A stretch of 64,000 nt of DNA from Streptomyces sp. SID13726 (GCF_010548375.1 NZ_JAAGLY010000001.1:62001-126000), one strand, 5' to 3'. Counted from the first letter of the stretch, positions 50,556 through 59,215 are shown. Notes: generated by a model from the sequence alone, not told the origin. Numbers and translations are program-made.

Positions 50556-51251
50556 TTAGGGCGCCACCCACGCGTACCGATGCTCCGGCCGGCCCGTGTC
50601 GCCGTATCTGAGGGTGAGGCGTAGGCGGCCCGCCTGTTCGAGGTGGCGTAGGTAGCGCTGGGCGGTGGAGCGGCTCAGGCCGGTCTCGGCGGCGACCTCG
50701 TGGGCGGACAGGGGGTGGTCGGCGTGGTGCAGGACGCGGCAGATGAGGTCTGTCGTGGGTTCCGAGTGGCCGCTGGGCAGGCCGGGGGAGGCCGGGACCG
50801 GTGTGGTGCGCAGGGCGCCGAAGATCCGGTCGACCTGTTCCTGGCCGGCGATGCCGCGCCCCGCGCCGACGCGGTCGACGGTGCGGCGCAGGGCGGCGTA
50901 GGAGTCCAGGCGGGTGCGCAGGGCCGCGAACGTGAACGGCTTGACCAGGTAGTGGAGGGCGCCCAGGCGCATCGCGGCCTGGACGGTCGCCACGTCGCCT
51001 GCTGCCGTGATCATGATGACGTCGGTGCCGTGTCCCTGTTCCCGCATGCGGTGGACGAGTTCGAGGCCCGTCTGGTCGGGCAGATAGTGGTCGAGCAGCG
51101 CCAGGTCGATGCCTCCGCGCTGGACGGCCGCCATGGCCTGGGCGGCGCTGTGCGCGCGGGCGGCCACCCGGAAGCCGGGAACCTTTCCCACGTACTTGGC
51201 GTTGATCTCGGCGACACGGAAGTCGTCGTCCACGACCAGGACGTCAATCAT
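50556..51251 (-). CDS. CitB/DcuR-family response regulator without adjacent kinase
   Basis: The protein is 231 residues from the ATG at 51251 (AAGAGG upstream on the minus strand). The receiver has VLVVDDDFRVAEINAKYVGK, the phospho-Asp in LALLDHYLPDQTG, Thr in VIMITAAGD and Lys in LHYLVKPFTF. The C-terminal domain ends in an HTH, HPLSAHEVAAETGLSRSTAQ, then RLTLRYGDTGRPEHRYAWV. It is close in sequence to the regulator at 54444-55124, including the almost identical tail. No kinase gene adjoins it. It is divergent from the ABC importer operon, with an inverted repeat between, so it may control that operon. Confidence 0.92.
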   Translation of the reverse strand: MIDVLVVDDDFRVAEINAKYVGKVPGFRVAARAHSAAQAMAAVQRGGIDLALLDHYLPDQTGLELVHRMREQGHGTDVIMITAAGDVATVQAAMRLGALHYLVKPFTFAALRTRLDSYAALRRTVDRVGAGRGIAGQEQVDRIFGALRTTPVPASPGLPSGHSEPTTDLICRVLHHADHPLSAHEVAAETGLSRSTAQRYLRHLEQAGRLRLTLRYGDTGRPEHRYAWVAP

Positions 51252-51304
51252 CGGGCCTCTTTCCCTCAAGGCCTGGAGGGCTTCGCGCCCATGTTTCGGC
51301 TTCG

Positions 51305-51336
51305 CTGTTGTAGCGCGAGCAAAACGAGCACAACAG
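51305..51336. promoter_or_regulatory. Inverted repeat between the orphan regulator and the ABC operon
   Basis: CTGTTGT (51305-51311) and ACAACAG (51330-51336) are perfect arms separated by 18 bases containing GCGAGCAAAACGAGC. The stretch is A/T-richer than its surroundings and lies in a divergent promoter region, so an operator for the CitB-type regulator is possible. Confidence 0.45.
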
Positions 51337-51412
51337 GCCGTTGCAGGCAAAAGAACGGCATGTGCTCAGAAGGCTGATGCCGTGGCATGCGCCACATCTA
51401 CCGTCCCCGGCC

Positions 51413-52228
51413 ATGAGCGCAGACACCAGCCCCGCCATCGAGCTGCGGGGCGCGAGCAAGACGTTCCGGACCCCGTCAGGGGGTCTGCACACGGCCGTCA
51501 GGGGACTCGATCTCACGGTGGGCCGTGGGGAGTTCGTGGCGGTCGTCGGGCCCACGGGCTGTGGCAAGTCGACCACGTTGACCCTGGTCAGCGGGTTGGA
51601 GGAGCCCTCCGAGGGCGAGGTTCTCGCGGTCGGGGAGCCGGTTCGCGGAGTGGGGGACAAGGTCGGCTTCGTCTTCCAGCAGGACGCCACCTTCCCCTGG
51701 CGCACGGTTCTGTCCAACGTGATGGCCGGGCCCCGTTTCCGCGGGGTGCCCAAGGCCGAGGCGAAGGAGAAAGCGCGCGAGTGGCTGGCCCGTGTCGGGC
51801 TCGCCGCCTTCGAGGACCGTTACCCCCATCAGCTCTCCGGGGGTCAGCGCAAGCGGGTCGCGCTCGCCGCGACCTTCGTCAACGACCCCGAGATCCTGCT
51901 CATGGACGAGCCGTTCTCCGCGCTCGACGTGCAGACCCGGGCCCTGATGTCCGACGAACTCCTCGAACTGTGGGAGGGCACGGGCGCCTCCGTCGTCTTC
52001 GTCACCCACGACCTGGAGGAGTCCATCGCGCTGGCCGACAGGGTCGTCGTGATGACGGCCGGGCCCGCCACCGTCAAGCAGGTCTTCGACATCGACCTGC
52101 CGCGGCCGCGCAAGGTCGAGTCGGTGCGGCTGGAGCCGCGGTTCATCGAGATCTACCGCGAGATCTGGGAGTCGCTCGGTGAAGAGGTCCGCATCACCCG
52201 GGAGAGGAGTGCCGCCGATGTCGCCTGA
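51413..52228 (+). CDS. ABC importer ATPase (SsuB/TauB family)
   Basis: The protein is 271 residues from the ATG at 51413. Motifs are Walker A VVGPTGCGKSTTLTLVSG, Q-loop GFVFQQDATFPWRTVLSNVM, signature HQLSGGQRKRVALAATF, Walker B ILLMDEPFSALD and the H-loop FVTHDLEESIALADRV. The sequence is of the nitrate/sulfonate/taurine class, which takes up small anions or thiamine-precursor-like compounds. The permease gene starts 11 bases inside its 3' end, and a binding protein follows; the substrate is not identifiable. Confidence 0.95.
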   Translation: MSADTSPAIELRGASKTFRTPSGGLHTAVRGLDLTVGRGEFVAVVGPTGCGKSTTLTLVSGLEEPSEGEVLAVGEPVRGVGDKVGFVFQQDATFPWRTVLSNVMAGPRFRGVPKAEAKEKAREWLARVGLAAFEDRYPHQLSGGQRKRVALAATFVNDPEILLMDEPFSALDVQTRALMSDELLELWEGTGASVVFVTHDLEESIALADRVVVMTAGPATVKQVFDIDLPRPRKVESVRLEPRFIEIYREIWESLGEEVRITRERSAADVA

Positions 52229-53084
52229 GGTTCTCAGCACGCCCGTCGTGGACACGGTCAAGACGACGCCGGACCGCGCTCACTCACGCGCGCGTGCCGC
52301 ACGTAGGCGCAGGATGTTCGTCTCACTCGCCCGAGTACTGCTTCTCGTCGCCGTCCTCGGTCTGTGGGAGGTGCTCTCCCGGGCCGAGGTCATCGATCCG
52401 TTCAACTTCTCCATGCCCTCGAAGATCTGGGACCAGATCTGGACATGGGTGACGCACGGGACCGCGCTCGGTTCGCTGGGCGAACAGATCTGGTACACGC
52501 TCTACGAGGCGCTGCTGGGCTGGGTCGTCGGTGTGGCCGCCGGTGTCGTCTTCGGTATTGCGCTGGGGCGGATCACCTTGCTCGCCGACATACTTGGTCC
52601 ATACATCAAGGTGCTCAACTCGATACCCAGGATCGTCCTTGCACCCATCTTCGTGATCTGGTTCGGACTCGGACCGGCCTCCAAGGTGGCCTCCGCCGTC
52701 GTCCTGGTCTTCTTCCCGGTGTTCTTCAACGCCTTCCAGGGCGCCCGCGAAGTCGACCGCAACCTGGTCGCCAACGCCCGCATCCTCGGCGCGAGCGACC
52801 GCAGGGTGACGCTTCAGGTCGTCATCCCGTCCGCGACCTCGTGGATCTTCACCAGCCTGCATGTCAGCTTCGGCTTCGCCCTCATCGGCGCGATCGTCGG
52901 CGAGTACATCGGCGCGACCAAGGGCATCGGCCTGCTCGTCGCCCAGTCGCAGGGCACGTTCAACGCGGCCGGTGTGTACGCCGCGATGGTCATCCTCGCC
53001 GTCGTCGCACTCCTTGCCGAAGGGCTGCTCACCTTCGCCGAGCGCCGCATCTTCCGCTGGAAGCCGGCGAACTCCGACAGCTGA
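52218..53084 (+). CDS. ABC importer permease (SsuC family)
   Basis: The protein is 288 residues from the ATG at 52218, overlapping the ATPase gene; GAGAGGAG ends 8 bases upstream. Six membrane helices start with VSLARVLLLVAVLGLWEVLS. The EAA-type loop is REVDRNLVANARILGASDRR, which contacts the ATPase. The last codons and the TGA are part of a perfect 19-bp tandem duplication, and a 270-base repeat-rich gap separates it from the binding-protein gene. Confidence 0.93.
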   Translation: MSPEVLSTPVVDTVKTTPDRAHSRARAARRRRMFVSLARVLLLVAVLGLWEVLSRAEVIDPFNFSMPSKIWDQIWTWVTHGTALGSLGEQIWYTLYEALLGWVVGVAAGVVFGIALGRITLLADILGPYIKVLNSIPRIVLAPIFVIWFGLGPASKVASAVVLVFFPVFFNAFQGAREVDRNLVANARILGASDRRVTLQVVIPSATSWIFTSLHVSFGFALIGAIVGEYIGATKGIGLLVAQSQGTFNAAGVYAAMVILAVVALLAEGLLTFAERRIFRWKPANSDS

Positions 53085-53340
53085 GGGCCTGCTCGACAGC
53101 TGAGGGCCTGCTCGGAAGTAGATGGCCTACTCGGCAGTCGGCGGCCGATCGGTACCTCGCGGCCTTCTCGGCAGCCGACAGCTGCTCGGCACCTTCGTGA
53201 CTGCCGACAGCTTCTCCGCGCCCGGGTCCTTTCGACCGTCGGCAGCTTCTTCGCGCCCCGGCCCTTTCGACCGTCGACAGCTTCTTCGCGCCCCCGCCCT
53301 CTCGACCGCCGACAGCCCCTCGGCGACCTCTCCCCCTCTC
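53076..53340 (+). repeat. Repeat tract between permease and binding-protein genes
   Basis: GACAGCTGAGGGCCTGCTC occurs twice in perfect tandem (53076-53094, 53095-53113), with the permease stop in the first copy. Degenerate relatives follow (GGCCTACTCGG, GGCCTTCTCGGCAG). From about 53206 a second imperfect repeat of about 34 bp runs four times, each with CGACAGCTTCTTCGCGCCC-like cores and TTTCGACCGTC joints. No gene is present. The tract could form RNA structure that separates binding-protein expression from the rest. Confidence 0.85.
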
Positions 53341-53357
53341 ACAAGGACGTGAACCCC

Positions 53358-54428
53358 ATGCGCAAGACCGCCAGATACGCCTCCCTGGCCGCCGCCGGCC
53401 TGCTCGCCCTCTCCTCGCTCACCGCCTGTGCCAATGACGCCTCCAGTACGGCCTCGGCCGGCTCCGGCAGCAACGGTGACGGCAAGGGGACCAAGGTCAA
53501 GATCATGGTCGGTGGGCTCGACAAGGTCATCTACCTGCCCGCGATGCTGACCCAGCGGCTCGGCTACTTCGACTCCGAGGGGCTCGAAGTGGAGCTGCTG
53601 AGCGAGCCCGCCGGCGTCCAGGCCGAGACCGCGCTCGTCTCCGGTCAGGTCCAGGGGGCCGTCGGCTTCTACGACCACACCCTCGACCTCCAGGTGAAGG
53701 GCAAGGACGTGGAGTCGGTCGTGCAGTTCTCGCACGCGCCCGGCGAAGTGGAGATCGTGTCGACCAAGGCGGCCGGCGACATCACCTCGCCCAAGGACTT
53801 CAAGGGCAAGAAGCTCGGCGTCACGGGCCTCGGCTCCTCGACCGACTTCCTCACCAAGTACCTCGCCGTCAAGAACGGTGTGAAGGTCAGCGACTTCACG
53901 CCGGTCGCCGTGGGTGCGGGGCCGACGTTCGTCTCGGCGCTCCAGCAGGGCTCGATCGACGGCGGCATGACGACCGACCCGACCGTGGCGACCGTCCTGG
54001 ACAAGAAGGCCGGCAAGATCCTCCTGGACATGCGCACGCCTCAGGGCTCCGACGAGGCGCTCGGTGGGCCGTATCCCTCGTCAAGCCTGTACATGCAGAC
54101 GGACTGGGTCAACGGTCACAAGGAGACCGTCCAGAAGTTGGCCAATGCATTCGTCAAGACGCTCAAGTGGATGTCCACCCACAGCGCGACCCAGATCGCC
54201 GACAAGATGCCCGCCGACTACTCGCAGGGCAACAAGCTGCTCTACGCGGTGGCCATCAAGAACACGCTGCCTATGTTCACCAAGGACGGCGTGATGCCCG
54301 AGAACGGCCCCGAGACCGTCGAGAAGGTCCTCAAGGCGTTCAACCCCACCATCCAGAACGCCGACGTCGACCTGGACAAGACGTACACCACGGAGTTCGT
54401 CGAGAAGGCCGGGCAGAACGCCGGCTGA
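53358..54428 (+). CDS. ABC importer substrate-binding lipoprotein (NMT1/SsuA-like)
   Basis: The protein is 356 residues from the ATG at 53358, with AAGGA 10 bases upstream; GTG 53349 is too close to it. The signal peptide ends in LLALSSLTAC, a lipobox. The mature protein has IMVGGLDKVIYLPAMLTQRL, LGYFDSEGLEVELLSEPAGV, VKGKDVESVVQFSHAPGEV and GTTDFLT-like loops, the fold of the NMT1/THI5 and sulfonate-binding family. It captures the substrate for the upstream SsuB/SsuC-like pair. The downstream two-component genes are convergent with it. Confidence 0.93.
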   Translation: MRKTARYASLAAAGLLALSSLTACANDASSTASAGSGSNGDGKGTKVKIMVGGLDKVIYLPAMLTQRLGYFDSEGLEVELLSEPAGVQAETALVSGQVQGAVGFYDHTLDLQVKGKDVESVVQFSHAPGEVEIVSTKAAGDITSPKDFKGKKLGVTGLGSSTDFLTKYLAVKNGVKVSDFTPVAVGAGPTFVSALQQGSIDGGMTTDPTVATVLDKKAGKILLDMRTPQGSDEALGGPYPSSSLYMQTDWVNGHKETVQKLANAFVKTLKWMSTHSATQIADKMPADYSQGNKLLYAVAIKNTLPMFTKDGVMPENGPETVEKVLKAFNPTIQNADVDLDKTYTTEFVEKAGQNAG

Positions 54429-54443
54429 GCGCTAGGCACCTCC

Positions 54444-55124
54444 TCACGCGCGGGTCGCCCACACATAACGGTGTTCCGGGCGGCCCGCGTCGCCGTACTT
54501 GAGGGTCAGCCTGGCCCGCCCCGTGCGCTCCAGGAGCTTCAGATAGCGCTGGGCGGTCTGCCGGCTCACCCCCGTCCGGTCGGCGATCTCCTGGGCCGAC
54601 AGAGGCCCTTCGGCGTTCATCAAGGACCTGCGGACGAGTTCCGCCGTGGTGGGGGAGTGCCCCTTGGGCAGGTCGGGCTCGGCGGGCGAGGACAGCGCGC
54701 CGAAGATGCGGTCGACCTCCGCCTGTTCCGCCTCACCGCCGCCGTCCAGGGTGCGGCGCAGCTCGGCGTATGCCTCCAGTCTGTCCCTGAGGCCCGCGAA
54801 GGCGAACGGTTTGACCAGGTACTGCAACGCCCCGTGCCGCATGGCCGCCTGTACGGTCGTCACGTCCCGCGCGGCCGTCACCATGATCACGTCGGTCTGG
54901 TGGCCGCGCCGACGCATCTCCTGGACGACCGCCAGGCCCGTCTCGTCGGGCAGGTAGTGGTCCATGAGGACCAGGTCGACGTGGGGCAGGGCCTCCAGCT
55001 GGCGCAGCGCGTCGGCGGCGCTGTGCGCCTCGCCGGCCACGCGGAAGCCGGGCACCTTCGCGACGTAGGCGGCGTTGACGCGCGCCACGCGGGTGTCGTC
55101 GTCCACGACCAGGACCTCGATCAT
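54444..55124 (-). CDS. CitB/DcuR-family response regulator paired with a DcuS-like kinase
   Basis: The protein is 226 residues; its ATG (55124) overlaps the kinase stop by one base (TGATG). The receiver has VLVVDDDTRVARVNAAYVAK, the phospho-Asp in LVLMDHYLPDETG and Lys in LQYLVKPFAF. The HTH is GPLSAQEIADRTGVSRQTAQ, and the protein ends in LTLKYGDAGRPEHRYVW. It is a paralogue of the regulator at 50556-51251. With the kinase it probably senses a carboxylate or similar small molecule and may control the ABC importer or the symporter nearby. Confidence 0.94.
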   Translation of the reverse strand: MIEVLVVDDDTRVARVNAAYVAKVPGFRVAGEAHSAADALRQLEALPHVDLVLMDHYLPDETGLAVVQEMRRRGHQTDVIMVTAARDVTTVQAAMRHGALQYLVKPFAFAGLRDRLEAYAELRRTLDGGGEAEQAEVDRIFGALSSPAEPDLPKGHSPTTAELVRRSLMNAEGPLSAQEIADRTGVSRQTAQRYLKLLERTGRARLTLKYGDAGRPEHRYVWATRA

Positions 55125-56827
55125 CACGACTCCTCCTCGCCGGCGGTCCGCCGGACGTGCGGTGCGGTGAGAGCCGGCTGCGGCTCGGCCGGGTCGGTCG
55201 GTGCGTCGGGCAGGTCGGCCAGGGCGTCGGGCAGGACGACGGTGAACTCCGCGCCTCCGCCACCCGCCTCGCCTACGGTCGCGCTGCCGCCCTGGCGTTC
55301 GGCGAGCTTGCGCACCAGGGAGAGCCCGAGACCGCGGCCCCGGTGTGCCGGGGGCTCCTTGGTCGACCAGCCCTCGGTGAAGACCAGCTCCCGTTGCTCC
55401 TCCGGGATGCCGGGCCCGGTGTCGCGCACCGTGAGGACGGCCGTACGTCCTTCGGTGCGCAGCTCGACCTCCACGCGCGCGTGCGGTGCGCCGGCCGCGG
55501 CGTCCAGGGCGTTGTCCACGAGGTTGCCGACGATCGTGACCAGCCCGCTGGGATCGACCAGCCGGTCCGGCAGCCGGGTTCGGTCGGAGACCCACAGGGC
55601 GACCCCGCGCTCGGCCGCCACGGTCGCCTTGCCCACCAGCAGCGCGGCCAGCCGCGGGTCCTCGATCTTCTCGGTGACCTGTTCCGCGGTGGCCCGGTGG
55701 TCGCCGACGACCTCTCCGACGAACTCCACGGCGTCGTCGTACATCTCCAGCTCCAGCAGCCCCAGGAGCGTGTGCATCCGGTTGGCGTGCTCGTGGTCCT
55801 GGGCGCGCAGGGCGTCGATCAGACCGTGCGTGGAGTCCAGCTCCCGGCCGAGCTGCTCCAGCTCGGTGCGGTCGCGCAGGGTGGCCACCGCGCCGCCGTC
55901 GTCGGTGGGCATGCGATTGGCGACCAGGACCCGCTGGCCGCGCACGGTGACGAGGTCGGTGCCCGTCACCCGGCCGGCCAGTACGTCGGCGGTACGGCCG
56001 TCCCCGAGCGCCTCGTCGGGGGAGCGGCCGACGGCCTCGTCGCCGATGCCCAGCAGGCGCCGCGCCTCGTCGTTGAGCAGGCGGACCCGTCCCGCGCGGT
56101 CCAGGGCGACCACGCCCTCCCGGATGCCGTGCAGCATCGCCTCCCGTTCCGCGAGGAGCGCCGAGATATCGGAGAAGGCCAGGTCACGGGTCTGCCGCTG
56201 GACCCGGCGGGAGATCAGCCAGGCGGCCAGGGCGCCGAGGGCGAGGGCTCCGCCGGCGTACGCGAACAGTCCCGGGATCGCGTGGATCAGACGGGCCCGC
56301 ACGCTGTCGTAGGCGATACCGACGGAGACCGCGCCGACGATCCTGTGCCGGCTGTCGTACAGCGGCACCTTCCCGCGCGCGGTGCGGCCCAGGGTGCCGC
56401 TGTCGATCTGCATGACCTCCTTGCCGGCCAGGGCCAGGCCGGGGTCGGTCGAGACGGTCCTGCCGACCTCGGTGCGGGTCGGGTGCGACCAGCGCACGCC
56501 CCGCCAGTCCATCACCACGACGTACTCGGCCCCGGTCGCCCTGCGGACCCGCTCCGCCTCCTGCTGGACGGGGCCACTGGGCAGCGGAGGGGTGTTCTTG
56601 ACCTGGTCGGCGATCTGCGGACGGGCGGCGACGGTCTCGGCGATGGCGAGCGCCCGGCGCATGGCCTGGTCGTCCAGCTGGTTGCTCAGGGGGGCGAGGA
56701 ACAGGCCGGTCGCGAGCACCACGACTCCCGCGGCGATCGCCAGCTGCATCAGGAGCACCTGCGAGAACGCCCGTCTGGGCAGTCCGAGGCGCAGACGGCG
56801 GGCGGGGGGAGTGCGGCTCATACCCAT
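55124..56827 (-). CDS. DcuS/CitA-like sensor histidine kinase
   Basis: The protein is 567 residues from the ATG at 56827; a second ATG two codons later is possible and neither has a good ribosome site. The N-terminal membrane helix (VLLMQLAIAAGVVVLATGLF) is followed by an extracytoplasmic sensor domain ending in GRTARGKVPLYDSRHRIVGA and VSVGIAYDSVRARL, a second helix and a PAS domain (GIREGVVALDRAGRVRLLND). The phospho-His is in ALRAQDHEHANRMHTLLGLL. The HATPase has VGNLVDNALDAAAG and GRGLGLSLVRKLAERQGG. This is the carboxylate-sensing CitA/DcuS/DctS architecture. It is first in the operon, and an inverted repeat lies 53 bases upstream. Confidence 0.93.
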   Translation of the reverse strand: MGMSRTPPARRLRLGLPRRAFSQVLLMQLAIAAGVVVLATGLFLAPLSNQLDDQAMRRALAIAETVAARPQIADQVKNTPPLPSGPVQQEAERVRRATGAEYVVVMDWRGVRWSHPTRTEVGRTVSTDPGLALAGKEVMQIDSGTLGRTARGKVPLYDSRHRIVGAVSVGIAYDSVRARLIHAIPGLFAYAGGALALGALAAWLISRRVQRQTRDLAFSDISALLAEREAMLHGIREGVVALDRAGRVRLLNDEARRLLGIGDEAVGRSPDEALGDGRTADVLAGRVTGTDLVTVRGQRVLVANRMPTDDGGAVATLRDRTELEQLGRELDSTHGLIDALRAQDHEHANRMHTLLGLLELEMYDDAVEFVGEVVGDHRATAEQVTEKIEDPRLAALLVGKATVAAERGVALWVSDRTRLPDRLVDPSGLVTIVGNLVDNALDAAAGAPHARVEVELRTEGRTAVLTVRDTGPGIPEEQRELVFTEGWSTKEPPAHRGRGLGLSLVRKLAERQGGSATVGEAGGGGAEFTVVLPDALADLPDAPTDPAEPQPALTAPHVRRTAGEEES

Positions 56828-56880
56828 GACGGTACGTGGACGTGCCTGATCCGCCGCAGGGGGTGTGGCATGGATCTCTT

Positions 56881-56896
56881 GATCAACAAGTTGATC
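56881..56896. promoter_or_regulatory. TTGATC-type inverted repeat upstream of the DcuS-like kinase
   Basis: GATCAAC (56881-56887), two bases, GTTGATC (56890-56896). The motif is AT-rich for this genome and shares the TTGAT/ATCAA half-site with the sites at 59216-59249 and 59860-59896. Confidence 0.5.
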
Positions 56897-56911
56897 GGCT
56901 TGCCGGACCGG

Positions 56912-57856
56912 TCAACTCGCGAGCGCCGTCGTGGTCGTCAACTCGTGCACCGCCACCACATCCATGCGTGCGGGCGAGCCCAGCACCGACGCCCCGCAGC
57001 TCTCCGGGCGCGGCGGCAGGGACGCGGTCTGGGCCACGAGGACGCGCCAGCGGCGGCCGTCGGTGTGCGCGACGGTCACCTCCCAGTGCGGGGCCGCGCC
57101 CTCCGTGCGAACCACGGTCAGGGCCTCGGCCGCGTACTCGCCCGTCCCGGTCCGCACGGCGAGCTCCGCCGCCTGGCCGGGACGCTCCCAGGCGGAGTTC
57201 CCCCGGCACCCCTCGACCACGATCCGGCCCTCCTGGACGCTGTGCAGGACCTGCTTGACGGTGTGGGCCTCGGCGCGGCCGTAGGCGTAGCCGTACGGCA
57301 GCACGAGCAGCGTGGGGGAGAAGCGGTGACCACCCAGATGGGTGACCTCCCAGACGCCCTCGACCCCCGAGGCGGCCAATTCCGCGGCGAGCGGGCGCCC
57401 CAGGAGCGCGCAGCAGCGGTCCCGCTTGCCGTTGGTGCACACGAGCGCCAGCGGATCGCCGGTGTGGGGCCGTCCCCCGAGCACCGAGCCGAAGGAGGCG
57501 TGCTCACCCCTGCCGAGCGCGGTGAAGTCCAGGCCGAGCAGGTCCCGAGGGTCGCGGGTGGTCGCGCCGTGCAGCCAGACGTTCCCGGGCACGGTGTGGG
57601 CGACGTACACGCGGCGGGCGGTGGGCGTTCCGCTGTCGGCGTGCCGGCCGGGACGGCGGATGAGCGCGACGCGCACGCCCGTGTCCTTCGTGGCGGCTTC
57701 CAGGGCGCGGCCCAGGGCGGGGTCCAGGTGGCTCGAAGTGAGCGCCTTGGCGCCCCAGGGACCGGGCTGTTCCAGCAGCAGCCAGGTCCGCGCGGTGGCC
57801 GCGGTTCCGGAAACGGGCTCGTCGAGGTCGTGCGAGACCGTTGTACAGGTACTCAC
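56912..57856 (-). CDS. Sucrase/ferredoxin-like (Apd1-type) Fe-S protein
   Basis: The protein is 314 residues from the GTG at 57856, which has no ribosome site; no other in-frame start is near. The thioredoxin-like ferredoxin part holds LVCTNGKRDRCCALLGRPLA, and HLGGHRFSPTLLVLPYG follows about 40 residues later. Cysteines plus the HxGGH histidines are the 2Fe-2S ligands in the yeast Apd1 family. A C-terminal domain (VRTEGAAPHWEVTVAHTDGR) follows. The redox partner is unknown. A strong iron box touches the start codon, so transcription is probably repressed by DmdR1/IdeR when iron is plentiful, perhaps with a leaderless mRNA. Confidence 0.85.
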   Translation of the reverse strand: MSTCTTVSHDLDEPVSGTAATARTWLLLEQPGPWGAKALTSSHLDPALGRALEAATKDTGVRVALIRRPGRHADSGTPTARRVYVAHTVPGNVWLHGATTRDPRDLLGLDFTALGRGEHASFGSVLGGRPHTGDPLALVCTNGKRDRCCALLGRPLAAELAASGVEGVWEVTHLGGHRFSPTLLVLPYGYAYGRAEAHTVKQVLHSVQEGRIVVEGCRGNSAWERPGQAAELAVRTGTGEYAAEALTVVRTEGAAPHWEVTVAHTDGRRWRVLVAQTASLPPRPESCGASVLGSPARMDVVAVHELTTTTALAS

Positions 57857-57875
57857 AGAGGTGAGCCTAACCTGA
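57857..57875 (-). promoter_or_regulatory. Iron box (DmdR/IdeR operator)
   Basis: Minus strand: TCAGGTTAGGCTCACCTCT, 16 of 19 identical to TTAGGTTAGGCTCACCTAA, the actinobacterial iron-box consensus. It ends one base before the GTG start of the Fe-S protein. Confidence 0.85.
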
Positions 57876-57908
57876 CTCCGTGCGCGGCGACTTCCGGCCG
57901 CGCCCGTG

Positions 57909-59171
57909 TCAGGGCTCCGGCAGCGGCTGGGGCGGTTTGGGGCCCACGTAGATGCCGCTGGGGCGCATGCGCAGGGGGCGTTCGCCGTACTCCTCCAGGG
58001 CGTGGGCGATCCAGCCCGCCGTACGGGCGACGGCGAAGACCGTCTCGCCCGCTGTGGCCGGCATCCCGGAGGAGGCGGTGAGCACGGCGAGGGCCAGGTC
58101 CACGTTGGCGTGCAGGGGGGTGTGGCGGGCGGTGGTGGCCACGATGTCGCGGGCCGCGAGGAGGGCGGGCTCGGCGCGCGGGATGTCCTCCAGGAGCGTG
58201 AACAGGGCACGCGCGCGTGGGTCCTCGCCGGGGTAGAGCCGGTGTCCGAGGCCTGGGATGCGGCGGCCGGCCCGCAGTTCCTCCGCGATCACGGGGGCCG
58301 CGTCGCCCCGGTCGAGCACGTCGAGCAGCAGCTTGTGGGCGAGTCCGCTGGCCGCGCCGTGCAGGGGGCCCTCCAGGACGCCGAGCCCCGCGGAGACGGC
58401 CGCGTACGCGTGCGCGCGGGCCGACGCGGCGACACGGACCGCGAGCGTCGAGGCGGCGAGGTCGTGGTCGACGAGCAGGCCGAGCGCGGTGTCCAGGACG
58501 CGCAGGGACGTCTCGTCGGGCTTGCGGCCGGTGAGGCGGGTCCACAGCCGGTGGGCCAGGGGGCCGTCGTCGCGGCGGCGGTCGGGCAGCACGGGCGGCA
58601 GGGCGGCGACGAGCGTGGGGATGAGGGTGCGCGCGGTGCCGAGCACGGCCTCCTCGGAGAGGTCGAAGCGGAGCGGGTCCGCGGCCGCGGCGGCGATCGC
58701 GGCGACCCTCAACCGGTCGGTGGGGCCGGTGTGTTCGGGCAGCGAGTCCACCGCGCGGCGGGCGACGTCCACGGCGGCGTCGGGCGCGGTGAAGGTGACG
58801 CCGGGCCGCAGCCGGCCGGTCCAGAGCCACTCCGCGATCTCCTCGTAGGAGTGGCGCGCGGCGAGCTCGGTCGCGTCGACGCCCCGGAAGAAGTAGCGGT
58901 CCCGGTCGATGAACGTGACGCGGGTCCGTACGGACAGCTCGCCGCCCGATCCCGGACTCCCGCCGCTCTCGCGCCGGTTGCGCCGGGCGAGGGTCTCCAC
59001 CTCCTTGGCGTCGAAGGTGCTGCCCCGGCCGCCGGGGACCCGCCTGCTGCTGAGCTGACCGCGGCTCACATAGGCGTAGACGGTCTCGGGCTTCACGCCC
59101 AGCAGCTCGGCGGCTTCCTTGGTGCTGAGCCGGTGGTCGGCGGGGCCGGGGAGGGGGGCTTGATCGCGCAT
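57909..59171 (-). CDS. Citrate-synthase-like protein with N-terminal DNA-binding domain
   Basis: The 420-residue protein starts RLSTKEAAELLGVKPETVYA, YVSRGQLSSRRVPGGRGSTF and DAKEVETLARRN, a MerR/excisionase-type helix-turn-helix (about residues 14-65). It is joined to a citrate synthase fold. Active-site counterparts are GPLHGAASG (His), PGLGHRLYPGEDPRARAL (His) and HANVDLALAVL (Asp). It may be an enzyme, a regulator, or both; a citrate synthase fold used to sense acyl-CoA or oxaloacetate is an attractive inference. It is divergent from a second citrate-synthase-like gene, with AT-rich inverted repeats between them that are its most likely binding sites. Confidence 0.88.
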   Translation of the reverse strand: MRDQAPLPGPADHRLSTKEAAELLGVKPETVYAYVSRGQLSSRRVPGGRGSTFDAKEVETLARRNRRESGGSPGSGGELSVRTRVTFIDRDRYFFRGVDATELAARHSYEEIAEWLWTGRLRPGVTFTAPDAAVDVARRAVDSLPEHTGPTDRLRVAAIAAAAADPLRFDLSEEAVLGTARTLIPTLVAALPPVLPDRRRDDGPLAHRLWTRLTGRKPDETSLRVLDTALGLLVDHDLAASTLAVRVAASARAHAYAAVSAGLGVLEGPLHGAASGLAHKLLLDVLDRGDAAPVIAEELRAGRRIPGLGHRLYPGEDPRARALFTLLEDIPRAEPALLAARDIVATTARHTPLHANVDLALAVLTASSGMPATAGETVFAVARTAGWIAHALEEYGERPLRMRPSGIYVGPKPPQPLPEP

Positions 59172-59215
59172 AAGACGTCACCGTATCCGCAGTCGGATGG
59201 GTTGATCGGTCTATG

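Noticed and set aside
55157..58081. Long plus-strand frame over the kinase, Fe-S protein and citrate-synthase-like genes
   Set aside because: It covers three recognisable minus-strand genes and shows no domain of its own.
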